Shown here piece after piece: positions 8,004 through 16,609 of a DNA stretch of 38,530 nt; position 1 is the first letter of the stretch, and each line of letters begins with the position of its first letter. The stretch lies in assembly GCA_903883645.1 (NCBI GenBank), contig CAISBR010000080.1:85069-123598 (forward strand), read 5' to 3'. The position numbers were made by a program, and so were the translations under genes. A model generated the notes under the pieces. The model had not been told where the DNA came from. It made no database searches and was given only the letters and a program-made list of their open reading frames with translations. The DNA is from an uncultured Myxococcales bacterium (lineage in GTDB: Bacteria; Myxococcota_A; UBA9042).

Positions 8004-8909
8004 TCAGGCGTTTGTCACAGCGCGGCGCTGGGTGCAGGCGTCGACCGTGTTGCGCATCAACTGAGCGATCGTCATGGGGCCAACTCCGCCTGGTACCGGG
8101 GTAATTGCCGCCGCCCGCCAACGCGCCGCCTCATAGTCTACGTCGCCTGTCAGCTTGCCGTCGTCGCCACGGTGGATGCCCACATCGATCACCACCGCCC
8201 CGGGCTTGATCCAACCGCCTTGCACCAAGTGCCGCTGCCCCACCGCCGCGATCAGCAGATCGGCCTGGGCGACATGACCGGCGAGGTCGGGCGTACGCGA
8301 GTGGCAGATGGTCACGGTGGCGTCGGCATTGGTCAGCAGCATCGCCATCGGCTTGCCAACCGTAATTGAGCGACCCAGCACCACCGCGCGCTTGCCCGCC
8401 GGCGTCCAGCCGTAGGCCTTGCCATAAATCGCCAGCATTTTCATAACACCAGCGGGCGTGCAAGCCACCAGACCAGCGCGACCCGCCGCCAGCAGACCCA
8501 GGTTGTGCGGGTGGAAGCCGTCGACATCCTTGGCCGGATCGATGCGGTCGATCAGCGCGTTGGTGCGAATCTGTTTCGGCACGGGCAGTTGCACCAAGAT
8601 ACCGTCGATGCTGGGGTCAGCGTTCCAGCGGTCGATGAGCGCCAGCAGCTCGGTCTCGCTCGTGGTCGCCGGCAGCGTTTGCATGGTCGAGACGATACCT
8701 AACTCTTCGCACGCCTTGACCTTGTTGCGCACATACACCGCCGAAGCCGGGTCTTCACCAACCAGCGCCACGGCGAGACCGGGGGTAATCCCTTTGGCGA
8801 TCAGCTCTTTGGCATCACGCTGGGCTTCGGCACGCAGCATCGCCGCCATCGCCTTGCCGTCGAGAACCGTCGCCGCCATGCGAGCTGCCCCCATGTCTAT
8901 GTCGCTCAT
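8004..8909 (-). CDS. folD: Bifunctional methylene-THF dehydrogenase/cyclohydrolase
   Basis: A 301-residue FolD, which interconverts 5,10-methylene-THF, methenyl-THF and 10-formyl-THF with NADP(H) in the cytoplasm. Signatures: YVRNKVKACEELGI with the catalytic Lys, GILVQLPVP, KDVDGFHP, the dinucleotide-binding GRSITVGKP, and the C-terminal PVPGGVGPMT. ATG 8909 follows a strong GGAGG ribosome site with 5-7 bp spacing; ten additional in-frame codons upstream lack homology. It is the first gene of the folD-gcvT-gcvH set. No glycine or folate riboswitch was evident by eye in the 191-bp region between it and the divergent corA-like gene. Confidence 0.95.
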   Translation of the reverse strand: MSDIDMGAARMAATVLDGKAMAAMLRAEAQRDAKELIAKGITPGLAVALVGEDPASAVYVRNKVKACEELGIVSTMQTLPATTSETELLALIDRWNADPSIDGILVQLPVPKQIRTNALIDRIDPAKDVDGFHPHNLGLLAAGRAGLVACTPAGVMKMLAIYGKAYGWTPAGKRAVVLGRSITVGKPMAMLLTNADATVTICHSRTPDLAGHVAQADLLIAAVGQRHLVQGGWIKPGAVVIDVGIHRGDDGKLTGDVDYEAARWRAAAITPVPGGVGPMTIAQLMRNTVDACTQRRAVTNA

Positions 8910-9100
8910 CGCTGCCTCCTCGGACCCAAGGGGGGCCAAGTCGTTGAACTGATTCTGGCTTGCCGCCGTCTAGCACCAGCGCCGCGGCGGAGCGAGCAGG
9001 TTGCAGGATTGCACCGCGCCCAAGGCGTGGCAAGGGCGCCAAGGGCGGCGGTGACGATGCGATTATTTGACGAAAAGCGTCGGCGTGTCAGGCTGTTGCC

Positions 9101-10276
9101 ATGCTCGCCACCGAATCACTCGCCCAAGGTACCCAGCGCTTGCAAACCCGCCGTAATGAGCCTGGTTCTTCGCCAGGAACACTGTTTGTGCCGGCCGACG
9201 CCCAGGCCACGCGCCTGTTCTTGCTGCGCTACGGCCCCGATGTGTGCGAAGAGCAACAAGTTACCGATGTCGGCGAGCTCGTGGCGCCCAGCCAGGACGG
9301 CGTGGTGACTTGGCTCGATGTGCGCGGACTCCGGGACGAGCGACAACTGAGTGCCATTACGCGCTTTTTTGACATTCACCCGCTGGCAGCTGCGGATGTG
9401 GTCAACGCGCCGCAACGGGCCAAGACCGAGAGCTACGGCAGCCATCTGCTGCTGATTGCCCACATGGCGCAACTACTGGTGGGCCCTGACAATGAGCCTG
9501 AGCTGCACATGGAGCAGGTGGGGCTTGTGCTTGGGCACGGCTGGGTCGTCACCTTTCAAGAATCGAGCGCAGACGGCGATGTGCTCGAGCCGGTGCGGCA
9601 GCGTCTGCGGCAAGGCCGCGGCAAAATCCGCAATGCCGGTGCGGACTATCTAGCCTATGCGCTGCTCGACGCCGTGGTCGACGGCTACTACCCGGCGCTC
9701 GAAGGCGTGGGCGCGTACCTTGAGGATCTAGAAATCCAAACGCTGGAGCGGCCGATTCCGCAGACGGGGCGGCAGATTCACGCCCTAAAGCGCACCCTGC
9801 TGCTGTTGCGCCGCGGTATTTGGCCCGAGCGCGAGGCCCTGTCGTCGCTGCTGCGCGACGTAGACGACGACGGCGAGCTGAACCCGCTGCTGGGCGCGAA
9901 CACCCGCATCTACCTGCGCGATGTGTACGATCACGTGGTTCAGGTGGTCGATATGATCGAAACCTATCGGGAATTCGCCGCGAGCTTGATGGATGTGTAC
10001 TTGTCGTCGGTCAATAACCGCATGAACGAGGTGGTCAAGGTGCTGACTATCATCTCGACCATCTTTCTGCCGCTGTCGTTTATCGCGGGTGTCTACGGCA
10101 TGAATTTTGACCCGGCGGCGTCGCCGTGGAACATGCCCGAGCTGAAGTGGGCCTACGGCTATCCGTTTGCCATCGGACTGATGCTGGCGGTATCCATAGG
10201 AATGCTCATCGCTTTTCGCCATTTCGGCTGGATCGGCCGGCCATCGAAGTGGCCCAAGGTCGAGCGCGACTCCTAG
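9101..10276 (+). CDS. CorA-family divalent cation transporter
   Basis: A 391-residue inner-membrane protein of the CorA/ZntB (MIT) family, which conducts Mg2+, Co2+ or Zn2+ as a pentamer. Residues 1-about 320 form the cytoplasmic funnel with a long helix (DYLAYALLDAVVDGYYPALE, then ETYREFAASLMDVYLSSVNNRMNEVVKVLTI, split here only for description). Two transmembrane helices close the protein: IISTIFLPLSFIAGVYGM, and a second after the periplasmic loop (FAIGLMLAVSIGMLIAFRHFGW). The selectivity motif is YGMNF, as in CorA. A basic tail follows. The start at 9101 has only a weak ribosome site. Substrate cannot be told from sequence alone. Confidence 0.92.
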   Translation: MLATESLAQGTQRLQTRRNEPGSSPGTLFVPADAQATRLFLLRYGPDVCEEQQVTDVGELVAPSQDGVVTWLDVRGLRDERQLSAITRFFDIHPLAAADVVNAPQRAKTESYGSHLLLIAHMAQLLVGPDNEPELHMEQVGLVLGHGWVVTFQESSADGDVLEPVRQRLRQGRGKIRNAGADYLAYALLDAVVDGYYPALEGVGAYLEDLEIQTLERPIPQTGRQIHALKRTLLLLRRGIWPEREALSSLLRDVDDDGELNPLLGANTRIYLRDVYDHVVQVVDMIETYREFAASLMDVYLSSVNNRMNEVVKVLTIISTIFLPLSFIAGVYGMNFDPAASPWNMPELKWAYGYPFAIGLMLAVSIGMLIAFRHFGWIGRPSKWPKVERDS

Positions 10277-10366
10277 CCCACGCTGCACTTGCTTTGTTGA
10301 CAGATCGCCGGAAAACGATACCGTTGCGCCCTGTTGCCGCATTTCTGGCACCGAACGACCCCACGC

Positions 10367-12385
10367 ATGAACGTTGCCTCGCCCGTACCTATCCTCGCAA
10401 ATACTACGCTTTATCAGCGTGTTCGGCAGGTCTTCGCCGACGCAACCGCTTTGGCCGCCCAGCGCGGCATCTTGCCCGCCGCCGTAAACCCCAGCGAAGT
10501 GGCCTTGGATCGCCCCAAGCAAGCCGCCCACGGCGACCTGTCGACCAACTTGTTCTTTGGCTTGGCCAAGACCGCCCGCAGCAACCCGCGTGCGCTGGCC
10601 GAGCAGATGTTGCCTCTAGTGCAAGAGGCCGATATCCATGGCATTTTTTCTGGACTCGAGGTGGCAGGCCCGGGCTTTGTAAACCTGCGTTTGACGCTCG
10701 AGGGCTGGCGCAGCGCGGCGCGCGACGTACTGCAGGCCGGCGAGCGCTACGGCCACAGTGACGCGGGTGGCGGCGAGCGCGTACTGCTCGAATTTGTCAG
10801 CGCCAACCCGACTGGGCCGATGCATGTGGGCCACGGCCGCGGTGCGGTGCTGGGCGACGCGCTGGCACGGATTTTGCGTGCGGCGGGCTATGTCGTATCG
10901 ACCGAGTACTACATCAACAATGTGGGCAACCAGGTCGGTAAACTTGGCGAAAGTGTTTGGCATTGGCTGCGCGACGACACCAAGCGCGCCGCGGCCCTGG
11001 CGATTTGGGGCAAAGGCGAGCCGGTGGCGTTCCCCGACGGTTTTCCCCAGGGATTCCCCGAAGATGGCTACCGCGGCGCGTATATCGCCGAAGCGGCCGA
11101 ACAGCTCGGGCACGACGAGACCCTGCGCACGGTGTGCCGAGCCCAAAGTAGCTGGGCCGATGCGGTGAGCTGGGGCGCGGCGGAGGTGCACAACCCCACG
11201 GGCCGCATGGATAATCGCGGCATCACGGTGGCGGCCTGGAAGCAGATGCTGGTGCGCATCCAAGACGACCTGGGCGCGCTCGATATCCGCTTTGACCGCT
11301 GGTTTAGTGAGCGGCAGCTGCATGGCCTTGACCCGCAGACCGCCAATGCCGTGGCCGACTGTGCCAAGCGCCTGACCGCTGCCGATTGGGCTTTTGAAGA
11401 TGCGGGAACGGCGGCTGCCGACGACGATGAGGCCGCAGCGCCCCAAGAAGCCGCTGGAAAGGCTGTGTTCTTCAGGGGTACGCGCGAGGATGTGCCCAAG
11501 CCGTTCCGCGACACCAAAGACCGCGTCATCTTGCGCGGCGATGGCCGGCCCACCTACTTTGCCGCCGACATCGCCTACCACGACGACAAGTTGGCGCGCG
11601 GCTTTGATCATATGATCAATATCTTAGGAGCCGATCACCACGGCTACGTGCCGCGGCTGAAGGGTGTGATCCATGCGCTGGGCGACCTGCGCCGCCGCGA
11701 GGGTGACCCCAAGGCCGACCGCTGGAATGGCGATCGCCTAGAAGTGCTGCTGGTGCAGATGGTGGCCCTGCTGCGCGACGGCAAGCCGGTGCCGATGGGC
11801 AAGCGGTCGGGCGAATTCGTGACCTTGCGCGATGTGATCGACGAGGTGACGACGCCGGGCAATCCGACGAGCGGCCGCGATGCGGTGCGCTTTGTGTTCT
11901 TGACCCGCAGGGCCGACGCGCAACTCGACTTTGACCTTGAAGTGGTGCGCCGCTCGTCGATGGATAACCCAGTGTATTACGTGCAGTACGGCCATGCTCG
12001 GCTGGCGTCGACGCTGGCCCGCGCCCAGTCGGAGGGCAAGGGGCTGCTGCCCGGCGCAACGCTAGATGGCCTGGTGCTAGACGACGAGCGCGACTTGTGT
12101 CTGATTCTGGCCGAATTTCCTGAAGTTGTGGCCCGTGCCGCCCGGGGTCGCGAGCCGCATCAGCTCGCCTTCTACCTGATGGAGGTGTGCCGCGCCTTCC
12201 ACGCCTACTACAGCCAGCACAAGCACGACGCCCGCGTAATTAGCGACGACGTGCAGGCCACGCAGAGCCGCTTGGCGCTGGTGGCGGCGCTAAAGGGCGT
12301 AATTGCAACGGGTTTGGGCCTGCTAGGCGTGGCTGCGCCCGAGCGGATGGCCGAGCTCGACCGCACCAGCGAGGCGGAGGTCTAG
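10367..12385 (+). CDS. argS: Arginyl-tRNA synthetase
   Basis: A 672-residue class I synthetase that charges tRNA-Arg. The HIGH motif is HVGHGRG, inside ANPTGPMHVGHGRGAVLGD. The KMSKS loop is degenerate (MGKRSGEF), which is common in ArgRS. The ADIAYHDDKLARGFD segment, the GADHHGYVPRLKG segment and the C-terminal anticodon-binding domain (YVQYGHARL to the end) are present. An acidic, Ala-rich insert occurs near residues 345-370. It is longer than many bacterial ArgRS (about 550-600). ATG 10367 is chosen over an upstream TTG at 10334 because family similarity begins just after it. The next gene starts directly after its stop. Confidence 0.95.
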   Translation: MNVASPVPILANTTLYQRVRQVFADATALAAQRGILPAAVNPSEVALDRPKQAAHGDLSTNLFFGLAKTARSNPRALAEQMLPLVQEADIHGIFSGLEVAGPGFVNLRLTLEGWRSAARDVLQAGERYGHSDAGGGERVLLEFVSANPTGPMHVGHGRGAVLGDALARILRAAGYVVSTEYYINNVGNQVGKLGESVWHWLRDDTKRAAALAIWGKGEPVAFPDGFPQGFPEDGYRGAYIAEAAEQLGHDETLRTVCRAQSSWADAVSWGAAEVHNPTGRMDNRGITVAAWKQMLVRIQDDLGALDIRFDRWFSERQLHGLDPQTANAVADCAKRLTAADWAFEDAGTAAADDDEAAAPQEAAGKAVFFRGTREDVPKPFRDTKDRVILRGDGRPTYFAADIAYHDDKLARGFDHMINILGADHHGYVPRLKGVIHALGDLRRREGDPKADRWNGDRLEVLLVQMVALLRDGKPVPMGKRSGEFVTLRDVIDEVTTPGNPTSGRDAVRFVFLTRRADAQLDFDLEVVRRSSMDNPVYYVQYGHARLASTLARAQSEGKGLLPGATLDGLVLDDERDLCLILAEFPEVVARAARGREPHQLAFYLMEVCRAFHAYYSQHKHDARVISDDVQATQSRLALVAALKGVIATGLGLLGVAAPERMAELDRTSEAEV

Positions 12386-13372
12386 GTGGTCGACCCGCGC
12401 CGCCCCGAGCCAGGGCACGAGCCGGTCGAGGGCTCTTCGCTCTCGAAGCTGCGCGACTTTGACAAGGTGCGCGAGCGCATGGTGCTGCGCATCGAGGTGC
12501 GCCACATCGTGCAACTGGCTGTGCTGGTGCTGTGTTTGGCGGCAACGGCCTTTGTCGGCGGCTGGGCGGCGGGCAAGAACGGCTGGCAACCCAGCTGGTT
12601 ATCTACCTTTTCGTGGCCCATGCCTGAAGCTGAGTCCGTCGCCGTGGCCAACACAGTTGCCCCAGCGCCACCAGCCGCAGCGCTTGCCGTAGCCGCCCCT
12701 GCGACACCGGCCGTCGCAGCCGAGGCCGCGGCACCGGGTGAGCAAGTCGTGGCACCGACGGCAGAATCGGTCGCAGCCACCGGTGCGGTCGCCGACGCGG
12801 ACCTCGCACCCGCAGCCACTGCCGTCGCCAGCGTAGAAGTGGCGCCAACCGCCCCCCCAGAAGCACCCAAAGTGGAGGCGCCCCAAATCGAGGCCGCCAA
12901 AGTCGAAGCCCCAAAGGCCGAAGTGGCCAAAGCCGACGGTGCACCCGGCGATGGCGAAGAGGGTCGCGCGGCCGATAAGCCTGCGACAACTAAGGCGAAA
13001 GGCGCCATCGACTCGCCGAACAAGCGCGCAAAAAAGGGCGCCAAAGCGACCGACGCCGAAAGCGACAAAGGCGCAGAAAAGACGGCCGAAAAGGTCGCCG
13101 AAGTGCAGCCACCGCGCGCGGGTCGGCCGGCCGCTGGCAAATACATGGTACAGATCAAGGCGTTTCGCAACGAGTCGGAGGCCCAAGCCTTTGCCGACGA
13201 ACTGCGCGGCAAGGGCTACACAGTGTCGCTGAGCACGGTCGAAGTGCCCGACAAGGGGCAGTTCTTCCGCGTGCGCCTGGGCCCATTTGGCACGCTCGAC
13301 GCGGCGCGCACTGCACAAAAGCGCCTAGAATCGGCCGAGGGCCACGCCACCATCCTTTTGTCGGTGCCGTAG
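12386..13372 (+). CDS. SPOR-domain membrane protein
   Basis: A 328-residue bitopic inner-membrane protein starting at GTG 12386, immediately after the argS stop. A GGAGG ribosome site inside the end of argS fixes the start. Residues 1-about 40 are cytoplasmic, and VQLAVLVLCLAATAFVGGWA (near 45-65) is the single membrane helix. About 150 residues of Ala/Pro/Val and then Lys/Ala/Glu-rich linker follow, long enough to cross the periplasm. Residues about 252-328 are a SPOR domain (MVQIKAFRNESEAQAFADEL, then FFRVRLGPFGTLDAA), which binds denuded septal glycan in division proteins such as FtsN and DedD. An argS-SPOR gene order occurs in several proteobacteria. A division role is inference. Confidence 0.88.
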   Translation: MVDPRRPEPGHEPVEGSSLSKLRDFDKVRERMVLRIEVRHIVQLAVLVLCLAATAFVGGWAAGKNGWQPSWLSTFSWPMPEAESVAVANTVAPAPPAAALAVAAPATPAVAAEAAAPGEQVVAPTAESVAATGAVADADLAPAATAVASVEVAPTAPPEAPKVEAPQIEAAKVEAPKAEVAKADGAPGDGEEGRAADKPATTKAKGAIDSPNKRAKKGAKATDAESDKGAEKTAEKVAEVQPPRAGRPAAGKYMVQIKAFRNESEAQAFADELRGKGYTVSLSTVEVPDKGQFFRVRLGPFGTLDAARTAQKRLESAEGHATILLSVP

Positions 13373-13509
13373 CCCACCGCACGATCGGCACCCATGTTGA
13401 GCCGACGGACCTGTGACACTCGCTTGCGGTTCGCGCTTTTCGCTCGCTCGCCCGCGCGCGGATATGCTATCGTCGGGAGCCCGCACGCGCCGTCGGGCCT
13501 GGGAACTCC

Positions 13510-14256
13510 ATGCGCCTTCCGCTCCGCTACTCGCCGAATCGACTAGTCTTCTCAAGAATCCTCACCGCGCTGCTGCTGACCGCGGCCGTGCCGCTTGCTG
13601 CGGTGCCAGCCTGGGCCTTGCCCGCGCAAGAGTTGAATACACTTCAACAAGTTGCGAAGCGTCAAGCGGTTGAGTTGCAGCGTCGCTATCCTACCGCAGA
13701 GCTCAGCTGGTCCGAGCAGATGCTTGGACCCAATGTCATCACTGGGCTGCAACTCGACGTACCCGGCGACACCGTAGAGCGCAAGGCTCTGCAGTTCATC
13801 AAGCAAAACGAGGGGCTCTGGGGCATCCATGGCGACAACTTGCGCCTGTGGCACACCACCCGCAGCCGCGACCGCAGCTCGGTGCGCCTGAACTTGAGCG
13901 TACCGACGAGCGCCGGCGAGCTGCTCGTCCTCGACCGCGTGGTGGTGGTCACCTTTGATGGTGCAGGCCGCCTGATTACGGTCACTTCAGACCTAGTGCC
14001 GCTGGGCGCGGTGCAGGTGGGCAGCGTGGGCGAGGAGCAGGCCCGCCAGCTGGCCGCGCACGCGGTATTTGGTGGACGCGAAAACCAAAGCGCCAGCACT
14101 GGTTCGGCGCGCCTCGCTGTGGTTGCCTCGCTGCAGGCCACCCAGGTGGTGTGGGCCGTCGATGTGGTCGCCAGTCGCGTCACCGAGCGCTTCGCCGTGC
14201 TAGTCGACGGCCAGACCGGCGCCATCGTGAGCAAGCGGTCGGTTGCCATTCATTAG
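13510..14256 (+). CDS. Stand-alone FTP (fungalysin/thermolysin propeptide) domain protein
   Basis: A 248-residue exported protein. Residues 1-about 37 are a long signal peptide ending near AWALP. Residues about 75-125 match the FTP propeptide pattern (ERKALQFIKQNEGLWGI, then LRLWHTTRSRDRSSVRL). A PepSY-like segment follows (LVLDRVVVVTFDGAGRLITVTSD), and the end (VDGQTGAIVSKRS) is also typical of propeptide/PepSY regions. Such domains chaperone and inhibit M4/M36 peptidases and are normally the N-terminus of the same polypeptide. Here it is a separate gene 68 bp before a peptidase gene, so it probably acts in trans on that neighbour. Confidence 0.78.
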   Translation: MRLPLRYSPNRLVFSRILTALLLTAAVPLAAVPAWALPAQELNTLQQVAKRQAVELQRRYPTAELSWSEQMLGPNVITGLQLDVPGDTVERKALQFIKQNEGLWGIHGDNLRLWHTTRSRDRSSVRLNLSVPTSAGELLVLDRVVVVTFDGAGRLITVTSDLVPLGAVQVGSVGEEQARQLAAHAVFGGRENQSASTGSARLAVVASLQATQVVWAVDVVASRVTERFAVLVDGQTGAIVSKRSVAIH

Positions 14257-14324
14257 CATCTTCAAGCCCTTCTGAGCCTGCTTGGCAGCCCGGCAGCGCC
14301 CCCCTCCTACCCGCGAGTGGCACC

Positions 14325-16010
14325 ATGACCCACACCAAGTACGCGACCCTGGCAACCTGCTTTGCCAGCGCATGTCTCGCCCTGTCGAGCGGCTGTTCGA
14401 CCACCGCTGCCACCGGCAACACCGGCCTGGCTGGCGCTGACGCCACGGGAGGCACCGACACGACTGTCGAACAAGATGCCGCGCCCCCCGACGTTCGGCT
14501 GCAGGCCTGGGTCTACGCCAGCGACCCTGTGACCGATGGCAAGACCACCCAGGTCACCCTGCCCCAGCCAACCGACCCGAACGGCATGCTCACCGGCGCG
14601 TTTGTGCAAGTGTCGAATTGTTTGCCCGAAGACGGCGGCGCCGAGATGAAGCAAGGCGGCTACACCTTTGGCCACCTGTGCCACGAAGTGCAGACCGCGG
14701 CGCCCAATGCCAATGGCGACGGCAGCTACCTCGACATCGTGCCGCCGCAAGACACTGCCGATATGGGCGACACCTTTGCAGAAGTGCAGATGTACTACCA
14801 TGTCAATCAAATCCACGACTTCTTCTCGAATGGCTTCGATCTGCACGACCTCGACTTCCCACTGTACGCGCTGGTCAATGTCACCTATGCCACGATGATG
14901 AATGGCAATAACTTCGAGGGCTTTCCAAATGCGGCGTTTATGCCCAAAGAAGCCTTCGCCCAGTTTGGCCTGCCCGGGCGCGACCAGGGTGCGATTGTGT
15001 TCGGCCAGTACCAAAGCACCGACTTTTGCTACGACGCCTCGGTCATTTACCACGAGTACACGCACGCCATTGTGGGCACCACGCGGCTCAACGGCGTCAC
15101 GATGGACGCGTACGGCATGGACAATTTGCCCTCGGCCATGAACGAGGGCTTCGCCGATTACTTCTCGTGCAGCAAGCGCAATTCGCCCATCATTGGGCCC
15201 TACGCGCTGAGCTTTGCCGGCGACTGGCTGGTCCGCGATCTGACGCTAGCCCGCAAGTGCCCTGACGATTTGACCACTGAAGTCCATGCCGACGGCAAGA
15301 TCATCGGCTCGGCCATGTGGGAGCTGCGCGGCGTGCTGGGCCAAGAGGTCGCCGACGGCATTATCCTAAAGGCGCTTGAGCAGTTCTCGCAGCAGACCAA
15401 CATGGATGCGGCGGCCAAGCTGATTTTAGCCGAAGCCAAGAAGGTCGACGCGGATACGGGCAATGCGACGCAAACCGTCTTGAAGAATCACGGGATGCTC
15501 GGCTGCGTTCGCGCCAGAGAGTGGGCCAGCTTCGCGGTCGACAGCTCGTCGGACAAGGTGGGCTATACGCTGACCTCGCCCAGCGCCCTCGGCGGCAACT
15601 CGGCATCGACATTCCCAACAGGATTGCCCGGTTATGTGCAGTTCTGGCTCGAGGCCCCTGCGGCGGGCAAGGTCGCCGTTCTCAGCGTCTCGGCCAGTTC
15701 GCAAGGCGGCGGCATGGGCGGTGGCGGCAAGGCGGGCGTCAATTTCGCCATTCGCAAGGGCAAGGCCGTGCAGCTCAATATGCTTTCGGGCGGTGCGCCG
15801 CTCAGCGATGGCACGGCGTCGCCCAAGGTGACCAACAAAGGCACGTATTCTCAGCAGTTTGCCCTGGTTGGCACCTGCTTTACCGCCGGTTCGAAGACCT
15901 ACGTAATGATGCTGAACAACAGCCAAAGCGACGCCCAAGTCGAAACGATGGACGTACAATGGCTCGACGCGGTGCCGACCGGAATGACGTCGGTCGACTG
16001 CGTAAAGTAG
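14325..16010 (+). CDS. Fungalysin-like (M36/M4-type) zinc metallopeptidase, lipoprotein
   Basis: A 561-residue predicted lipoprotein (signal peptide, then lipobox SSGC near residue 26, then a Thr/Gly/Ala linker). The catalytic domain has H243-E-Y-T-H247 (zinc ligands and catalytic Glu) and a third-ligand candidate in NEGFADYFS (E274, 27 residues on). That is close to the HEYTH...GEGWSDFF spacing of fungalysins rather than thermolysin. FTP sequence is absent from this polypeptide and is encoded by the gene just upstream. The C-terminal region (about 400-561) is beta-rich, possibly a pre-peptidase-type or binding domain. ATG 14325 was chosen because the frame upstream lacks an export signal. 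Likely a surface-attached secreted protease activated with the help of the neighbour. Confidence 0.82.
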   Translation: MTHTKYATLATCFASACLALSSGCSTTAATGNTGLAGADATGGTDTTVEQDAAPPDVRLQAWVYASDPVTDGKTTQVTLPQPTDPNGMLTGAFVQVSNCLPEDGGAEMKQGGYTFGHLCHEVQTAAPNANGDGSYLDIVPPQDTADMGDTFAEVQMYYHVNQIHDFFSNGFDLHDLDFPLYALVNVTYATMMNGNNFEGFPNAAFMPKEAFAQFGLPGRDQGAIVFGQYQSTDFCYDASVIYHEYTHAIVGTTRLNGVTMDAYGMDNLPSAMNEGFADYFSCSKRNSPIIGPYALSFAGDWLVRDLTLARKCPDDLTTEVHADGKIIGSAMWELRGVLGQEVADGIILKALEQFSQQTNMDAAAKLILAEAKKVDADTGNATQTVLKNHGMLGCVRAREWASFAVDSSSDKVGYTLTSPSALGGNSASTFPTGLPGYVQFWLEAPAAGKVAVLSVSASSQGGGMGGGGKAGVNFAIRKGKAVQLNMLSGGAPLSDGTASPKVTNKGTYSQQFALVGTCFTAGSKTYVMMLNNSQSDAQVETMDVQWLDAVPTGMTSVDCVK

Positions 16011-16064
16011 CAGCAAACCAGCACGTTAGCACCAGCTCTAGCCCAAAATAAGTTGTATGCGAAG

Positions 16065-16427
16065 TGGTGGAGACGCCGGGAGTTGAACCCGGGTCCAGAA
16101 GCCCGCCAGAACGCTGTCTACGTGCGTAGCCGAGTGATTTATACTGCTTTGGTGCCCCCCATACGGCAAGGTGCAGCCAAGCAGTCCCGATTGATCTCAC
16201 CGCGCGCTGTCCGGGCAACTCGCGCAGCCAGCCCACCTAAATATCGGCGGTGGTGCTCGGCAGGCGCAGCATCCACAACCGTCGCAGTTAAGTTTTTAAA
16301 GCTTAAGCAGCGAGAGCAAGTTCAACGTTGTCGTTGGCACTTGAGGTTTTGCCTTTTTGTACGCGGCCAAAGGCTCCGCGGCACGCAAACGCCCCTTTGT
16401 TGCCCCTGTCGAAACCGGTACGTCCCC
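16065..16427 (-). ncRNA. ssrA: tmRNA
   Basis: A 363-nt leftward gene. The mature 5' end GGGGACG (16427-16421) pairs with CGTCTCC next to the 3' ACCA (16065), with one G-U, forming the acceptor stem. Near the 5' end CGGTTTCGACAGGGG is the conserved tmRNA start. The 3' end GGACCCGGGTTCAACTCCCGG is a T-arm (listed here in two parts: GGACCCGGGTT and CAACTCCCGG). The CCA is encoded. The reading frame in the middle encodes a tag ending in LAA. tmRNA with SmpB rescues stalled ribosomes and marks the products for proteolysis. It is a one-piece, not permuted, form. Confidence 0.97.
16303..16338 (-). other. ssrA: tmRNA proteolysis tag reading frame
   Basis: The resume codon GCC at 16338 begins ANDNVELALAA followed by TAA at 16305-16303. 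The 11-residue tag has the AND start and LAA end recognised by ClpXP-type proteases in other bacteria. Confidence 0.9.
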
Positions 16428-16466
16428 AGAGGTGAGCGAATCGGCTGGGCGCACCAGCCAGGCAGC

Positions 16467-16495
16467 ACAGTATGGGCCGGACACCGGCAAGTCAA
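16467..16495 (-). promoter_or_regulatory. Probable sigma70-type promoter of ssrA
   Basis: On the minus strand TTGACT (16495-16490) is followed after 17 bp by TACTGT (16472-16467). Transcription would begin about 30-35 nt before the mature tmRNA 5' end, leaving a short leader for RNase P to remove. It lies in the divergent region between ssrA and the TetR gene. Confidence 0.5.
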
Positions 16496-16609
16496 GGCGC
16501 GCTGTGACAATCACCGGTTGCTGCAGTACGATTTGGCCTTGACGGCGAAACTGAACGTGTGCATATTTAATGAGCGCTGCACGGCGATGCTGGCGCGAGG
16601 GAAGTCGCG

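Noticed and set aside
8910..9100. Glycine or folate riboswitch before the folD-gcvT-gcvH set
   Set aside because: No recognisable conserved core or paired helices were found by eye; a covariance search would be needed to exclude it.
13424..13470. Promoter from TTGCGG (13424) and TATGCT (13463)
   Set aside because: The spacing of about 33 bp is far too long for one sigma70-type promoter.
16057..16100. tRNA gene suggested by the CCA end and T-arm near 16065-16100
   Set aside because: No anticodon arm follows. The acceptor stem pairs with a 5' end 363 nt away and a tag frame lies between, so it is the 3' end of tmRNA.
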